In this document: positions 29,176-42,052 of the stretch, piece by piece
Layout of the letters: each line of letters starts with the position of its first letter
How positions within the stretch are numbered: position 1 is the first letter of the stretch
Assembly (NCBI GenBank): GCA_009602725.1
Contig: WELB01000059.1
Location: forward strand, 562,112-619,957
Origin: Spirogloea muscicola
Lineage: Eukaryota > Streptophyta > Zygnematophyceae > Spirogloeales > Spirogloeaceae
Length of the DNA: 57,846 bases
Reading direction: 5' to 3'
Position numbers and translations under genes: made by a program
The notes under the pieces: model-generated
Told to the model about the DNA's origin: nothing
Databases searched by the model: none
The model's input: the letters and a program-made list of their open reading frames with translations, nothing else

Positions 29176-32100
29176 TCAGCGACCCCTGGGGCCACCGAAG
29201 CGCGCCATGGCCAGGCTCTGGAGCAGCTCGTCAGCCTCGGCATTGCTGCCACCCTCCCCGCTACCGAGAAGCGCACCCAGGAGCTCCCACCCTGCGCCGC
29301 CGCCCTCGTCCAAGAAAGCGACAGCGTTGGTCCAAGCCCAGTCCTCGCTGCAGTACTCGCGCACAGCACCCATGTCGCAGGCAAACACACTCACCCACAG
29401 CCGCTGGATGGCGCACTGGGACGTGCGCTCCGACGGGCCCTCCGTCGATAGAGAGTCAAACACAAGCTCCGCAAGCGCAAACCCAAGGTAGTGCCGGTCG
29501 ATCTGCCTGCACAGACAAAGGTGAACTGCCTTGAGCTCCTCCAGCATCCTACTTGAGGCGGGAACTGCAGCCATTCTTCATCTGCTGTGAACAGTCCTGC
29601 AGAAGCTAAGACCTGCTACCTGCTACCTGACATATCTCATAGTTTTTTCCACTGTGTGAAATTCAAAAAAAAACGCGTGACACACCTGAGCATGGCAGCA
29701 ACATCAAGGGGCGTCTCAGCACCCATTTCGTGGCATGCCTCTCTCACCTCGGGTTCGAGGCCCTCAACGCCCTGCAGTAGCAAGCGCCCAGCGCGATTTG
29801 AATCAGGAGAAAGACTCTGCCAAAGATAAACACTAGTTGACTACTGCAGTCTCCACATTTATGACAACGTGCAATGACTCGACTGCACCAATCTAGAAGA
29901 GTTTCTCAACTTCAGAGTCATATTCTAATCTTTTGCTTTCAGCCGCCAAGTGCACGCCCTTTGGAGGCGACCATCTCAATGGATAGACGATGATGGCATG
30001 TAAACTGGACATGGGGCGGCAACCACGAATCTCTCCAGAATTTGCAACACCTCTATGGAGGGTTTCTAGGGGTCTAGGTCTAGCATGCAGGATCATCCAA
30101 ACCAGGAGCAGAAGGGAGGGCAGCTCCCACCATGGAGAGGTCTGCTCCAAGGCCAAAGTTGGCCAGCTTAACCCTCACCCGGCCTGCTCGCAAGATGTAT
30201 TAGCACTAAACATCGGCAGCTGCTGTGTAAGGCCGCTACACTATGTCAGTGTGGAGCATGACACAATTACCACAGAGTATCACTCATGTCTGTGCAACGA
30301 TCACTTTGTGAATATTATGACCAATTATAGAATGTCAGAGCAGCTGTCGACTATTCAGACTACATAACTGACACAATTAAACAACACGTTATAGCTGAAC
30401 CTGATGGCGTTGCCATGAATTGTCATATCCATGTGCAAAGTGGATTCACATGGTAAGTGGATGTTGCAGCATGAGATAGCATAAGAGGGGGTTATGGCAT
30501 ATACCATAGTCCTCCTCGTTGAACGACGAGAGGAGCAGGCAGCCGGTGCTTACAGCACCATGCACCACGCCGCGCACGTGGCAGAAGGCAAGCGCCTCCA
30601 GCGCGCCAACCATCACGGCCTACACCAGCCCTCACAATAGCATGAAACTTGCCTGCAGATTGTCATCACTTGTTGGCCCTAAAGCGTAATCCCTAAGCCC
30701 TGCACAACGTACAGAATAGACCTACGTCTATCTAAGATGAAGCTGAACACGGCAGCTACTATGGATGCTGCTATGCTACCTTGAGGAACTTCTTGCGGCG
30801 GTCCAGAGCACGACGCTGCGAGAGGAACCCGAACAGCCCCAGTGTTTGCTCCGCTGCCGCGAAGTCAGCGGCAGGGTTGATGCCCTCCCACCGAAACACC
30901 TGCTCCGCATCCGATGACTCAGGAATAATTTCCAATTTCTGGCCTCAGTTTAAGGCCCAAGTAAGCCCTGACCTGTGGAGCCCCCTTGCTTCTGACCCTC
31001 AATTAAAATTTCGCTAGTATTTCAGTGAGAGTACATACAATATGTACACATTGTTTCAGCAACGCCCAGTATCAGGGGCCACGCGAATCAGCAACAAGCT
31101 GAAAAAAAATAATGCTAAATTATAAGACCCTGTTTTGGTAACATCTTCAGGTTTTCGGCATGGGTCACCAAGCTGCAGCGAGCCAGGGAGGTCAATCACC
31201 AGCCAGGTGCTGAGGGTTGCCCTTCTCCTTGGCGGCAGCGCGGTGTCGGCGGCGTTGCCCTGGAGCCGCAGCTCCGCGCGCCGTTGCAGCTCGCGCTCAA
31301 ACGTCCGGCTCATGTCCTCGGCGTCGACCGCTGCCTCTCGCCTGCTGCTGCCAGCGGGCCCGCCTCTGTTGCCCTCAGACGCCAGGAGCCCGTCGTCACC
31401 TGCAATCAACTTGCGAGTTGAGCTCACATGGCATGCAATGACTGCAATACTGACTCTAAATTAGTGCAAGCACTTTATCGCATGGGTCTTTTACACAGAA
31501 ATATGTCTGGAATGGGACCCTGCAACCGCAGCTCTGCAAGCTGCACACCATCTGAGCAATAAAAGCTGCCAAACAGCTCAAAAGCAAGTGCAGACAATGT
31601 GCGCCAGGTCGCCTTGCAATGGCCATAGAGAGTGCTTAGAAACCTAGGCCTGGACCTGTGCTTATTAGATTGACAAATTGTCAAAGAAGGCTCCTAGTGC
31701 ACTGACATTGACATGCTACAGTTAAGTTCCACTGAAGAGCAATATGAAGACCTATGAAAAGGCCGCGTTGCAATGACAACCAATTGTAATGCTGAAACTC
31801 AAACCTGACTCCTGTATTTTTATTAATTATCTTTAGTATTAATTGCTCAACTATACCTGCCTCAGAGTTGTTGGCGGGAAGGTCCCCTAGGCCAGTGTCC
31901 AAGGTCTCAAACTTTCTGGCAAGCAGCCCACTTCAGCACAATACTCAGCTTTCTTTTAGCGTTTCAATAAGAAGACCCACAATCAGGAGCTCGCCATAAG
32001 CTTTTCGGTGACCATTGAAGCGGCGCCCGGGCTCAAGGAGCACCAGCTTGAGGCCACCGCTGTGCACTTCCCAGCAAGATCCTTAGCAAAGGAGATAGTT

Positions 32101-33467
32101 ACTTTTGGCTTGCCCTGTCACCTTGTCCAATCAAGTCACAATATCATGGTTGCAATAATGGCAAATATGCTTGCTAGCACGCACCCGCGGAGCACGAGGA
32201 TTGGGAGGTCAGTGCCAGCGTCGCCGCCCTCACCGGCGCCGCACCACACCGTCGTGGACTGCAGCCTTTCATAACTGCAAAGTGGAAGGCAGAAGAACAA
32301 TAAATCATAGCGTGACTTGGTATAGTGACATGTTTTGATGGAGATTCGTATCGTGGAACAGCATCTGGTGTTGTGGTTGCACTGCGTGGTTTGGGCATGC
32401 GTTGATTTGGCATTCATTGGCAGCCAGCCCAGTCAGGGCAGCCATCAGGCCTGAAGCCCTGAATACATCATACACTGTAGTGTAGACATGGCTGCAGGTA
32501 GTCCTTTATAGCTCAGAGTCAGCTAGATAGCACTGTACCCTTTGCTTGCACAGAGTGCAGGTCTGCACAGATTCACATCAGCCCAGGGCAAATGACTAAC
32601 GTATATAATCGAATCACTGTGGCAATCAAGTGCCGCTGGCACTCACACAGCGGCCTCGTTGCGGGCGAGCTGCGCGGCGCCGGCGGTGTACTCCTTGAGC
32701 AGCACGCGGTCGCCCGGGCGCACGCCCGTCACCCTGGCCGCGCCGGCCGCCGCTGCGTCGGCTACTTTTGCCTCTAGACTGAATCGTGCAAACATGGTCT
32801 AGGAACTCGAAATCTAAGTAATGTGCACCAGACAATGCGCGTCGGCTACCCTGCCTCTTAGACTCATCGAAATCATGCAATTCAATCTAGCGACTCATAT
32901 ACAAGTAATGTACACACGACGATCTGCATGCAAGGCCCCCGCCTGCGAGCGCCTGCATTGTGGGCATGCTCTACCTGACGGTTTCAAGATTCTGCGATTT
33001 TAGGTTTTATATCTTGACTTCAGGGCCGATAGGTGGGCTGCGCGCACCTCTTGATGAAGCGGGCGGCGTACACGTTGACGAGCGCCGGCCAGCTGACGCC
33101 GCCGTCAGGGGCGCCGTCGCCAGCCCCGTCTGCGGCGTCGGCCGCGGGCTGCGGCGAGAAGAAGGGCCCGGCCAGCGGCGACACCTGCGGTAATGTCGCC
33201 AATGATCTCGGTCAAAGACAACCGGTCACCAGGTATCTGTGTCACCAGTGGCGGCCACTCAGCTCGCCGCCGCCAAAGCCAGAGCCAAAGCCAAAGCCTT
33301 TAGGCTTGGGGTCTATACATGTGTTCATTCTCTTAATGGTCAACTAGTGGTGCTTGTGTGTCAAGGTTAGGCTAAGGGTTAGCGGGGCAGGACCTCCTGC
33401 AGCGCCAGCTGGCCGAGCGGCTGCAGGATCTCCAGGTCCTCGGGGTCCACCTCCTGGAGGCCCGCCC

Positions 33468-33501
<34 letters not shown>

Positions 33502-33523
33502 AGAACGCGGGCAGGCCAGCGGC
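29176..33523 (-). CDS. Plant-type pseudokinase with HGA and NFG motifs
   Basis: Exons in coding order are 33523-33394 (open at the gap), 33184-33048, 32733-32647, 32274-32185, 32059-32013, 31399-31200, 30899-30780, 30619-30505, 30183-30131, 29816-29686 and 29506-29176; phases agree throughout. The N-lobe Lys is in RVLLKEYT, followed by ARNEAAVYERLQ. AWL-type text continues as STWL-VFRWEGINP. The catalytic loop reads CHVRGVVHGAV where HRD is expected, and the metal-binding motif is KLANFGLG in place of DFG. The C-terminus has IDRHYLGFALAELVFDSL, REYC and FLDEGGGAGWELLGALL, a combination I recall from an uncharacterised family of plant kinase-like proteins. Loss of both catalytic Asp residues makes it likely inactive as a kinase. 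The N-terminus is lost in the gap. It is head-to-head with the EDR2-like gene. Confidence 0.75.
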
Positions 33524-33669
33524 NNNNNNNNNNNNNNNNNNNNNNNNNNNNNNNNNNNNNNNNNNNNNNNNNNNNNNNNNNNNNNNNNNNNNNNNNNNNN
33601 NNNNNNNNNNNNNNNNNNNNNNNNNNNNNNNNNNNNNNNNNNNNNNNNNNNNNNNNNNNNNNNNNNNNN
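33524..33669. other. Assembly gap (146 N)
   Basis: The gap follows a GCC-triplet run on its left. It hides the 5' end of the pseudokinase and the shared promoter with the EDR2-like gene; the true length is unknown. Confidence 0.99.
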
Positions 33670-33687
33670 CCGATCTCCGAGCTCCCC

Positions 33688-36600
33688 ATGGCGGCGCCGG
33701 CGGCGGCGGCGGCGGCAGGCGTGGCCGCCGTCGAGGGCTACCTCTACGCCTTCGGCCGGCATCGCGGCGGCGGCGGCGGCGGCGGCGGCGGGGACGTGTT
33801 CTGCCACCGGACGTGGTGCGTGCTGGAGGGCCGCCGCTTCGCGCAGTTCGCGGCGCAGGGCGACGCGGCGCCGCTGCGGACCGGCACGCTGGACCGGGAG
33901 CTCCGCGTCCAGGACACGGGCCGCCAGACGGTGGCCGGCAAGGTCCGCCCGCTAACATTGTCCCCCTTACATATATATATATATATTGTAGTTATAGCTA
34001 GATTGTAGCTAGATTGTAGCTAGATAGATAGATATATATAAATATATTGCACATACAGTATATATTGTAGCTAGATTTGTAGTCTTTTGAGTACTTCTGT
34101 GCTGACTTGTCTGCAATGAGGGCAGCAGTGTGCTCTGAGCCAGCTTAGATTGACCGCATACTTTAGTGTAATATTTACACCGGTGTTGATTAGACTGCAA
34201 TAAGAGCAAGAAATAGTTCTATAGAACTTTGGTCTGAGGAATGAATCTATTGGGCCGCCGATTGGGAGGCCTGTAGACGCTCTACACCGTCCGGCTGTAC
34301 AACCCCAACGAGCCCGGGAAGGAGGTCAAGGCACGTCATCGCATTGTTTAAACCCTAAACACTAAAGCCTAAGACTTAAACCGTCAACGACACTGTTGCT
34401 GATACCATGATCATGCCATATCCCAAAGCCTAGCGTTCAGTTCCTGGACCCTGAGCAAATGCAGCGGACTTACTTAACAGGCTATTGTCAATCCTAAGAG
34501 ATTACCATGTCGAGGTATACGCAGCTGAAGAGCTCCTGATCTGTGTGTACGACTTCTGCGCGTCCGCTGGCTATCAGCTCGGTGCGAGCAGCCCCGAGGA
34601 GGTGGCGACCTGGATCGACAACCTCACGCGCGCACAGCAGCAGGTGCCGCTCACTTGCACAAGCCAGGCTTGCTCCTAAGCCCTCTTCTGCTTTGTCTTA
34701 TCGTGCAGTTCACGTAGTACTTCATGACTATACATTTAAGTTGATGATGTGAGGCCATGGCTTGCTGCAAGAGCTTAAATTGTATGTCAGAATTTGTGAC
34801 TAGGAGCTCTCAGCCTAGTCACTCTGCCACCAACACCAGTCTGTTTTGTGGTTTGAGATCAGGGTTAAGGGGGTTAGGGTTTAGGCTTCAGAGTTTGGGT
34901 TTTAGGGGTTTAGCATTCATGGGGTTTAAGGTTTAGGTCCGCATTGTGCTGGGCTAGCGCGACGCGTCCTTTCTCAGTCGCTTGCATGTCCATGGTGCAG
35001 CCAGAGGCCAGTGCACCTGCAATCAACGTCAGCCAATTGTGAGTGCCTCCTTCACTCGCTCCCAAGGTTGCACTGAATCTCAATCTTTACTCCAGATGTC
35101 AGTCTCTTACTTTGAAGGCCTTGGAGCTCCCCAAAGTGTTGCATTCTGAATCTGGAAGCCTGATACCTCGGCCCTGCGTATGACTTTAACATGACTTCGA
35201 GGAACCCATTTGTCCCTGGTTGTGAATTTGCAATTGGCATGAAGTCTCACTTAGTGATTACTATGGCTGCCGCAGGTCTTTACTGCCACGGGTTCGTTGC
35301 AACTTTGTCTTGTAGTATATTTGTCATGTAGGGTAATACAAGTACACTACTTACTAACTATTGCTAGGTGCTGTAGGAGGGTGCAGATCGGGGGTGGCCC
35401 AAACAACGATGACCCTGATGCAGATGATGCAGCCGCTGCAGTTCCACCATCAGTTAGCAGCCCTGGTGACCATGGCAACTCCCTGCATGCACACAGCGAC
35501 GAGCACAGAGGTGAGGAACATGATACACTTACAACTGTTCTGATTAGGAAGGATAAGGCAATCAATTAGGCTTAGGATTCAGGTTCTGCACCGCTTCTTG
35601 TCACGCTGATGATCATGGATTGCTTCTTATGATTCGTGGCAGAGGCTCGCCCCAGCTTGGACGTAGAGGAAGATGGAGCACCGGCAACTGTGTCAAGATG
35701 GCAGCTGCTTCGCTGTGACAATGGTGCCAACCTGCGCACTGAGCAAGACACGAGCAGCGCTGCATGCTATGCTTCTCGTTTTAATTTCCTACTCCTAGAA
35801 GCTAGAAACGTCAGCAACTCAGCTGCATTGACCACTTTATAATCAGCAAATTCAGTTTATTGTAGTCAGGTATTGCGTCGATTGCCTCTGCCAGCCTGAG
35901 ATGCCTGCCTTGGCAATGTGCGTTTGTTCAGGCTTGCGGTACTTCCAAGAAATACCAGATACAAGGTCCAAGAGTCTCACAAAGGAAAGGCAATTGCCGA
36001 ACCTGCCAATGCTGTCATAGTGTCGCACCACTGCATGTCCTGAAGCTCTAAGCATACACGTAATTGGTTTTTGAGACATTCATGCCGTGGCTAACTTAAA
36101 TCAACTACAATAGTCCTCTTCTTTGTCTTCGTCCATGACGTTTGTCTAAGCCGTAGGTGATAGAGGCAGGCAACATGTTCGAACTTTGGTTGCTCCTAGA
36201 AAGCAGGACAGCTGGAGCAGCAGGGCTAACCTCGTGTGCTCTGTAGATGGTTGATAGAGCACATTAAGGTGTGATGCATGTTCATTATAAGTCAACATCG
36301 ACCACCTCTTGGTTCTGGTAGTAGAACGTTGGTTGTGCCCTCTATAACAAGCTTGGTCATTCTGTCTTTTGCAGCTGCCGGTCGTAAAATCAGTTGGGGT
36401 GGTGAAGGCGTCACCAGAGGCCATCTTTCACCTTCTCATGGCCTGTGGCGAAGACCGGAAGCAGTATGTTGCTCCTCGCAGCTCTACTTAAGTGATCACC
36501 GGTTTGCTAACAGTCGCACATCGTGGTGTCGGTGGTCGGTGGTCGGTGGTGGTCTTCAATCATGCCATGTCGGTGGCATGATTGAAGTGTGTAGTAAGGG

Positions 36601-39600
36601 CGTACAGGGAAAGAGTGCATTACGCGCTGGCTTGAATGGCTGAAAAGCTCATGCATACTTTGCAATCATGTGAATACAATGCAGTCAGCCGATTAGTTGA
36701 GGGTAAAGAGGTTTGAAAGCAAGGTTGTAGTTTTCAAGTATGCCACCTGATCAAGGCCATGAGTGCAGTGAAGCTTGTGTTCCTAAGTCTCTTGTATTTA
36801 GAGTCTCTGTCAGGTGCTCAAATGCGTTTTAAGTGCTCTAAATGGGAGAAGAGTAGGTCTTAAGTTCAGGGACCTATACCACAGAAGTCCGGGCCTGGAT
36901 CAGTCATTGCATGCGCTTCGGCCCTCACAGTTTTCATTTCATTATTCATTATTTCATAGTTTCTTGTCATTCATCAAAGTGAAAGAGCCCACTAGGTGCC
37001 TGCTTCTGAAGTGCGTATTGCTTCTACATCTAACTCAATCGTATCTTTCACCAAAAAGTTGGTCAATGTAGCAGTTTGAGTCGTTCAATTTGTAAAATAT
37101 CAGCATCGCTCTTGCTTGTGTCCTCTCATAATCTTGCCTTGTCTTTCTGGCCTTGCTTTGGCCAGGTGGGATGCCACGGTTGCTCATGCGGAAGTCATTG
37201 AGGAGTTTGATGGCCACTCTGACGTCATTCTGCATCGTATCTCCCTCAATCGCCCGTAAGTGCAGTTCCTTCCGCCTGTCAACCCCCCTTCATTACCTAA
37301 TACCATAATCTATAACCACATTCTATAGCCAATATTTGCCTGGATATTCAAGCTACATTGCCAAGCTAGGACTGAGGCTTTAGGCTTAAGTCTAAGTCGC
37401 CTATCACTTACCCACCTTTTAATTGGATACTCTGAAAGTTGCCAATACCAACTACACTAAGGAGCTCTGCTACTTCTACTACGTTGCTTATGCTTGGTAC
37501 AGCGGCGTTCGTCAAAGAGAGCTCTGCATCTTTCGCTACTGGAAGCGGGAGGACAACGGCTCTTACTGTGAGGTCTCATTGGTGCACCCTTGCACTGACA
37601 CTGACCTCTCAATACAGGCATCTCCAGATACTGCAGAATCTGTAGTCAACTCCTTCAGCTAGGAGCAAACAGTGGCCGGCAGCAGCGCGCTCACGCCAAT
37701 ATCCAAATGCGTTTGTGCTGTGAATGCTGGCAGTGATCTTCTTTAGATCCATTCAACACAGGCGTGCTCCAGCTCGCTGTCGCTATGCGCGCGCCCGAAT
37801 CGACAGTACGTTCACAGAGTCACCGCAGTAGAAGGAATTGATTCTACTATTGTTCTGTTTAAGAACAGCCAAACAGCCAAACAGTTTGTGGACAAATGTA
37901 AATTCATGGACCTTTAAGGTCTTGTAGTAGTCTTTTTTGTCACATGATTGTCTTCACGTACGTGTATCTTACAACATTGTTACAAGGCCTCCAAGCTGTG
38001 AGTCATTCTATCTCGCAGCAAGATGTACTCAGAGACATGTGCTTCAGCAGTGTGTCAAGAGTTAAGCACATTGTATCGTCTCGGTGTACAGGTGGCGGTA
38101 TCATCATTTCGCCGATGAGTGCTAGCGCTGGGGGAAGAGCCCGATCACTCGTTGAGTACGTCCTTGAGATGGACGCGGGTGGCTTGGCGTCGTGCTTGTT
38201 GTGCTTTGGCATGGGCCCAACTTCATATGCAGCTACGCTCAGAGACACCATGCTGTCTACGGTGGCAGGTCAGAGCCCCTCGACTGAGGGTCTGATCTTG
38301 CGCTAGCTGGAAGTCCGCTGGTCTTGATTCGTCTGTAGATTGGGTGTTGTTTCCGTCATGGTTCACTTGTGGATAATGTATCGGTCATTAATAGCACAGC
38401 GATGCTGTGTCAGTGCAAACGTTCATTGATACACCTACTGCAGGCATAGCTATACCTCTTAAGATGGTCTCCATTGCCAGCCCTTAAGTTGAGTTCATGT
38501 CGCAAATTATTGTTGTTCTCCAAGTCATGTCAAAGTAAGACTTGGAAGCTCTGTATTTACAGATTGTTGTGCTGCAGGTCTCCGAGAATACTTTGCAGCC
38601 CAGCAGATGAATCCAAGCTCGACCGTTGTGCGTAGGATCCTGGTCCCGCAAGGGCAGCAAGTGCCGCTGCCGCTCTCGCTGAGCGTCCGCGAGGAGGCCT
38701 CCAGGATGTCCCTCCTTGACACCGACGATGTGGACGAGTTCTTCGACAGCCGCACTGATCAGCTGTCTGAGATGTTCGAAGTGAGCAACATTGGCCTGTG
38801 CGTGTAGGCTTATAGAAACCATAATATATGATAACCCTTGCCCTGATCGAAACCCATACCTTGACAATGTGCAAACTTCTCTAAGTGTGCGTGCATCCAT
38901 GAATTGGCAAGCACTTGATGCCTTTGCAACAGCAATGCTGATTGCAATACAAATACACCAAGGGCTACAGCTGAGCTGCATGGGTGGTGCTGCCTGTACA
39001 GGCATCTCCTCGTGGAGGCAGTGTGACAAGCCCTCTTCGGACTGGTGAGCAGTGGCAGTACATCAGAATATCAGAAAAGAGATTATCAGTTATGTTACGA
39101 GTAGCAGTGAGCTCGCTAGCTCATGGACAGTGATACATGATACCAATCGTAACTGCTGCAAAGCATCAAGTCTCCCAGGAACATCTTGTTGGCTCTCATA
39201 CATCTTGTGCTCTTGTGGCCACTATGACTTGAAGCTCATTGAGAAGCCTATCCTCTATACCCCCCTGGCAAATGCTCAAGGGATCTACTTATGAAGTCAT
39301 GACTGCACATAACTTCCCTCTTCATGTTGACCGCAACATTGATAATGTAATGCACCCAGATTTGACAAGCCCGCTGCTGGAGCGGAAGCTCACCAGGGAG
39401 CCCTCGGCTGACACGACCGCCGCGGAACGGAGGTCCCGTTATGGGTCTGTGCGAAGGGGCCAGCTGACGGGCGAACGCAACTGCTGGAGTGTGCCGCCTG
39501 GTAGCCTCTTCCGCTTCCGGAAGGGCAAGAGCATGGTAAGTCGACAATCTCCCTCAGTTGCTCTCCTTCTGGCAATTGGGTCATCCATGAATTTGGGTTC

Positions 39601-42052
39601 AGGAAGTAATGCGTGAAGTTATGGCTGCATACATTATGGTCAGAAAAGGAGGGTTGAGGGAAAGGTATAAAAGTCATGGCTAAGTTTCTGAAGGGAGGAC
39701 AAAGACTGTGGCTTGTAAGAGCAGGGCTGAGGTAAGACTCTTAGCTGCTGAGGGGTAATAGTAAATTATTAGGCAAATTGAGGGCCAACAGCGTTGGGAC
39801 AGGCGATCAGGGGTTCTGGCTTTCTGGGAGCTCTATTTATCTTGGTAGACAGTACAGGATCTCCTAATTACTGTTGCTTAGAAAGTCGTTGTTGTGATCA
39901 TGACTGCTGTGCCACTCCAACCTGCCACTACTGGCGCTTTTGTGCAGGCCAGAGGTTTGTCTGGTTGACGTTGTGCAAGTCACATCTGTCTGCCTAGATG
40001 AGATAGTTGTCAAGGGCAATGAGAGCATTGCAACCCGCGCGCACCCCTTTTTCTCTTATTCTTCTGAACATAGAAAATACTGAGCTAAATGTGAGCTCAA
40101 GAGAGCAGTCTCTGTTGATTCCTTGTGCAGGTTGCTGGGGGCGAGCCGTTGTGTGAGCTGACGGCTGTCGACTGGCTCAGGGCGTCCACTCCAATCTCTC
40201 ACGTAGCCAGGAGGTCCAAGAATATTGTTCAGGTAAGCAAGCGGCTCATGCGGTTGGCCTAGTGAGTCGCAAAAACCCTTCGACTCCTGAGGAGCTTATG
40301 ATACTGTTTATTTGTGAGAAATATACATGATACAGGTTGTATATACAGGTGAAACATATTATAATACAGGTCATACATAAGCATGCCAATAGCAAGACAT
40401 GGGCCTTGTGATGTGCTAAAGAAACTTGTGTTACAGAAGATGAAGAAAAGGAACAAGCAGGCATATTTCTTTGTCATCAATCTGCAGGTATGCAAACCAT
40501 TTGGGCACGGCTCTTTGACCCCTAACACACAAGCAACTCCATAATCAACTTGAGACTCAGTAAGCTCTGGGACTGCAGGCTCCAGCAGCAAGTGCCATTT
40601 CCACTGACTGCATGTGACTTTGAGCTGAGAACTGGTTGAGCTGTATGTGATCAGCGTCATGTCTCATGTATTCACGTGTTCCAGTAGATGAAGTAGCAAT
40701 ATCAGATTTAATAGGAAGACTTCTCAGAAGTGAGAGTTTGGGTTGTTGCTGTATCCTCAAGAATAATGTTATGACACAACCGAGCCTGCCAGGTGCCAGG
40801 CACGGCAGTGATGCACAGTCTCGTCTTTTACTTTGCTATGGAGCGGGCCCCAGCAGAAGGCTCCGTGCTGCACCACTTTGTGTCTTCAGACGAGATGTCA
40901 AGAAATAGTCGAATGACGCTCGTGCCTGCTGTCAGCGAGGTATGTAGGCCTTTTCTAGTCCCATGCACTTCTGTTTGCTTGTCCACACTTTTTTGGCAAG
41001 AGTTTGAGTGCCACGGTTGGTGCTATTGTTGATTTTGTGTACGCTGTCTCTCAAGTCACGTAATTAAGGATTTTCCATCAGACAAATTAATCGTATTCTG
41101 TTAACTAAGCACCAATACGTAGTTGGTCTGTCCCTGTGGCAGTCTGCCTACATGTCTTCTGAGGGCTCAAATTCAGACTCTTGCTCGATTGACTTCAGGG
41201 CTCTAGTCTACGGTCCCTGGCAAGATGGTCAAGCTTCTGTTATATCCAGTACTGATTGTGCCTTAATACTAAAGGTTCACACTCTGAGGGCATGAAATGT
41301 GCGTAGGGGTCATGGATTGTGAAGCAGGCTGTGGGGTGCCGCCCTGTTCCAATGGGGCAGATCATGGAGATTAAGTACTTTGCCGACGACAATTACATTG
41401 AGGTACCTCGAGTACTTCCGAGCCGTGTATCCCACTTGTATGGCCAGCACTTACCAGTTCATGCACTTACCCATAAACTTCAATTCTGTCATCAGCTCTT
41501 CCAGAAACACACATAGTGCAAGTACAATGTCACAACTTTCTTCTGTGTACAACCAGCAGCTCAACCCTGGTCAGCTTTCATAGGCGGCACGTCTGGTGTA
41601 GGCCGATGTGAGCATGGGGTCGTCGGCAATCGTGAAGGGCGTCATGGCCCTTGTCCTCGGCTACATGAAGCACCTCGTGGTAGACATAGGCTTCTTCCTC
41701 CGTGTAAGACTCGTTGGCTTCATGATCTTAGTTGATTCCTGCACTGATTGCTGAGCATGTTATGTCCGGAATGGCCTCTGTTTTGTTCTTGCCTGCTGAT
41801 GCATACTGATGATCGTCAGGTCATCCCTCTACTGTGAGAGTCAAGTTTTTTCCCCAGCTTATGGCTTGCAGGCACACTACCCACATCAACATCTACACAT
41901 CTTGCCATGATCATAGCACTGGATCTATCATCATTGTGCACTTGTTGTCTATCCCTCAGGGAGGCGGAGAGGATGATGCGGCCGAGCAGCTGTTGGGCAC
42001 TGTACGGTGCTCCAAGATTGAGCTTACATCTGCCGTCTCGCCTCCCCCATGA
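33688..42052 (+). CDS. EDR2-like protein: PH, START and DUF1336 domains
   Basis: Clear exons: 33688-33942, 34277-34324, one ending 34643, 35375-35510, 35643-35723, 35932-36009 (end tentative), 36375-36463, 37166-37255, 37503-37567, 37762-37809, 38093-38268, 38578-38780, one ending 39535, 40131-40232, 40437-40487, 40793-40939, 41307-41402, 41602-41703 and 41960-42052. The N-terminal PH domain starts MAAPAAAAAAG, GYLYAFGRH, polyglycine, and includes LYTVRLYNPNEPGKE and SSPEEVATWIDNL. The START part has KSVGVVKASPEAIFHLLM, QWDATVAHAEVIEEFDGH, RELCIFRYWKREDNGSY and VAGLREYF. The C-terminus has NCWSVPPGSLFRFRKGKSM, ELTAVDWLRA, VPGTAVMHSLVFYF, VKQAVGCRPVP and EQLLGTVR. Plant relatives bind phosphoinositide or sterol-type lipids at endomembranes and restrain cell death. 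A PH loop carries a long Gly run. Two introns hold telomere-like repeats. Confidence 0.87.
33770..33792 (+). repeat. GGC triplet run coding for polyglycine
   Basis: Seven or more consecutive GGC codons lie in the first exon of the EDR2-like gene, in a predicted PH loop. Confidence 0.9.
33968..34055. repeat. TA / TAGA microsatellite in intron 1
   Basis: TATATATATATATA is followed by GATTGTAGCTA repeats and TAGATAGATAGATATATA at the start of intron 1 of the EDR2-like gene. Confidence 0.85.
34350..34938. repeat. Telomere-like TTTAGGG variants in introns
   Basis: AAACCCTAAA at 34350-34359 and a run of degenerate GGGTT(A/T)AGG-type units at 34861-34938 lie in two introns. Only a few units are exact TTTAGGG, so this is an interstitial degenerate array, not a telomere. 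Confidence 0.5.

Noticed and set aside
33354-34001. Long open frames on both strands through the N stretch
   Set aside because: They exist only because N codons are read as open. The flanks belong to the two divergent genes.
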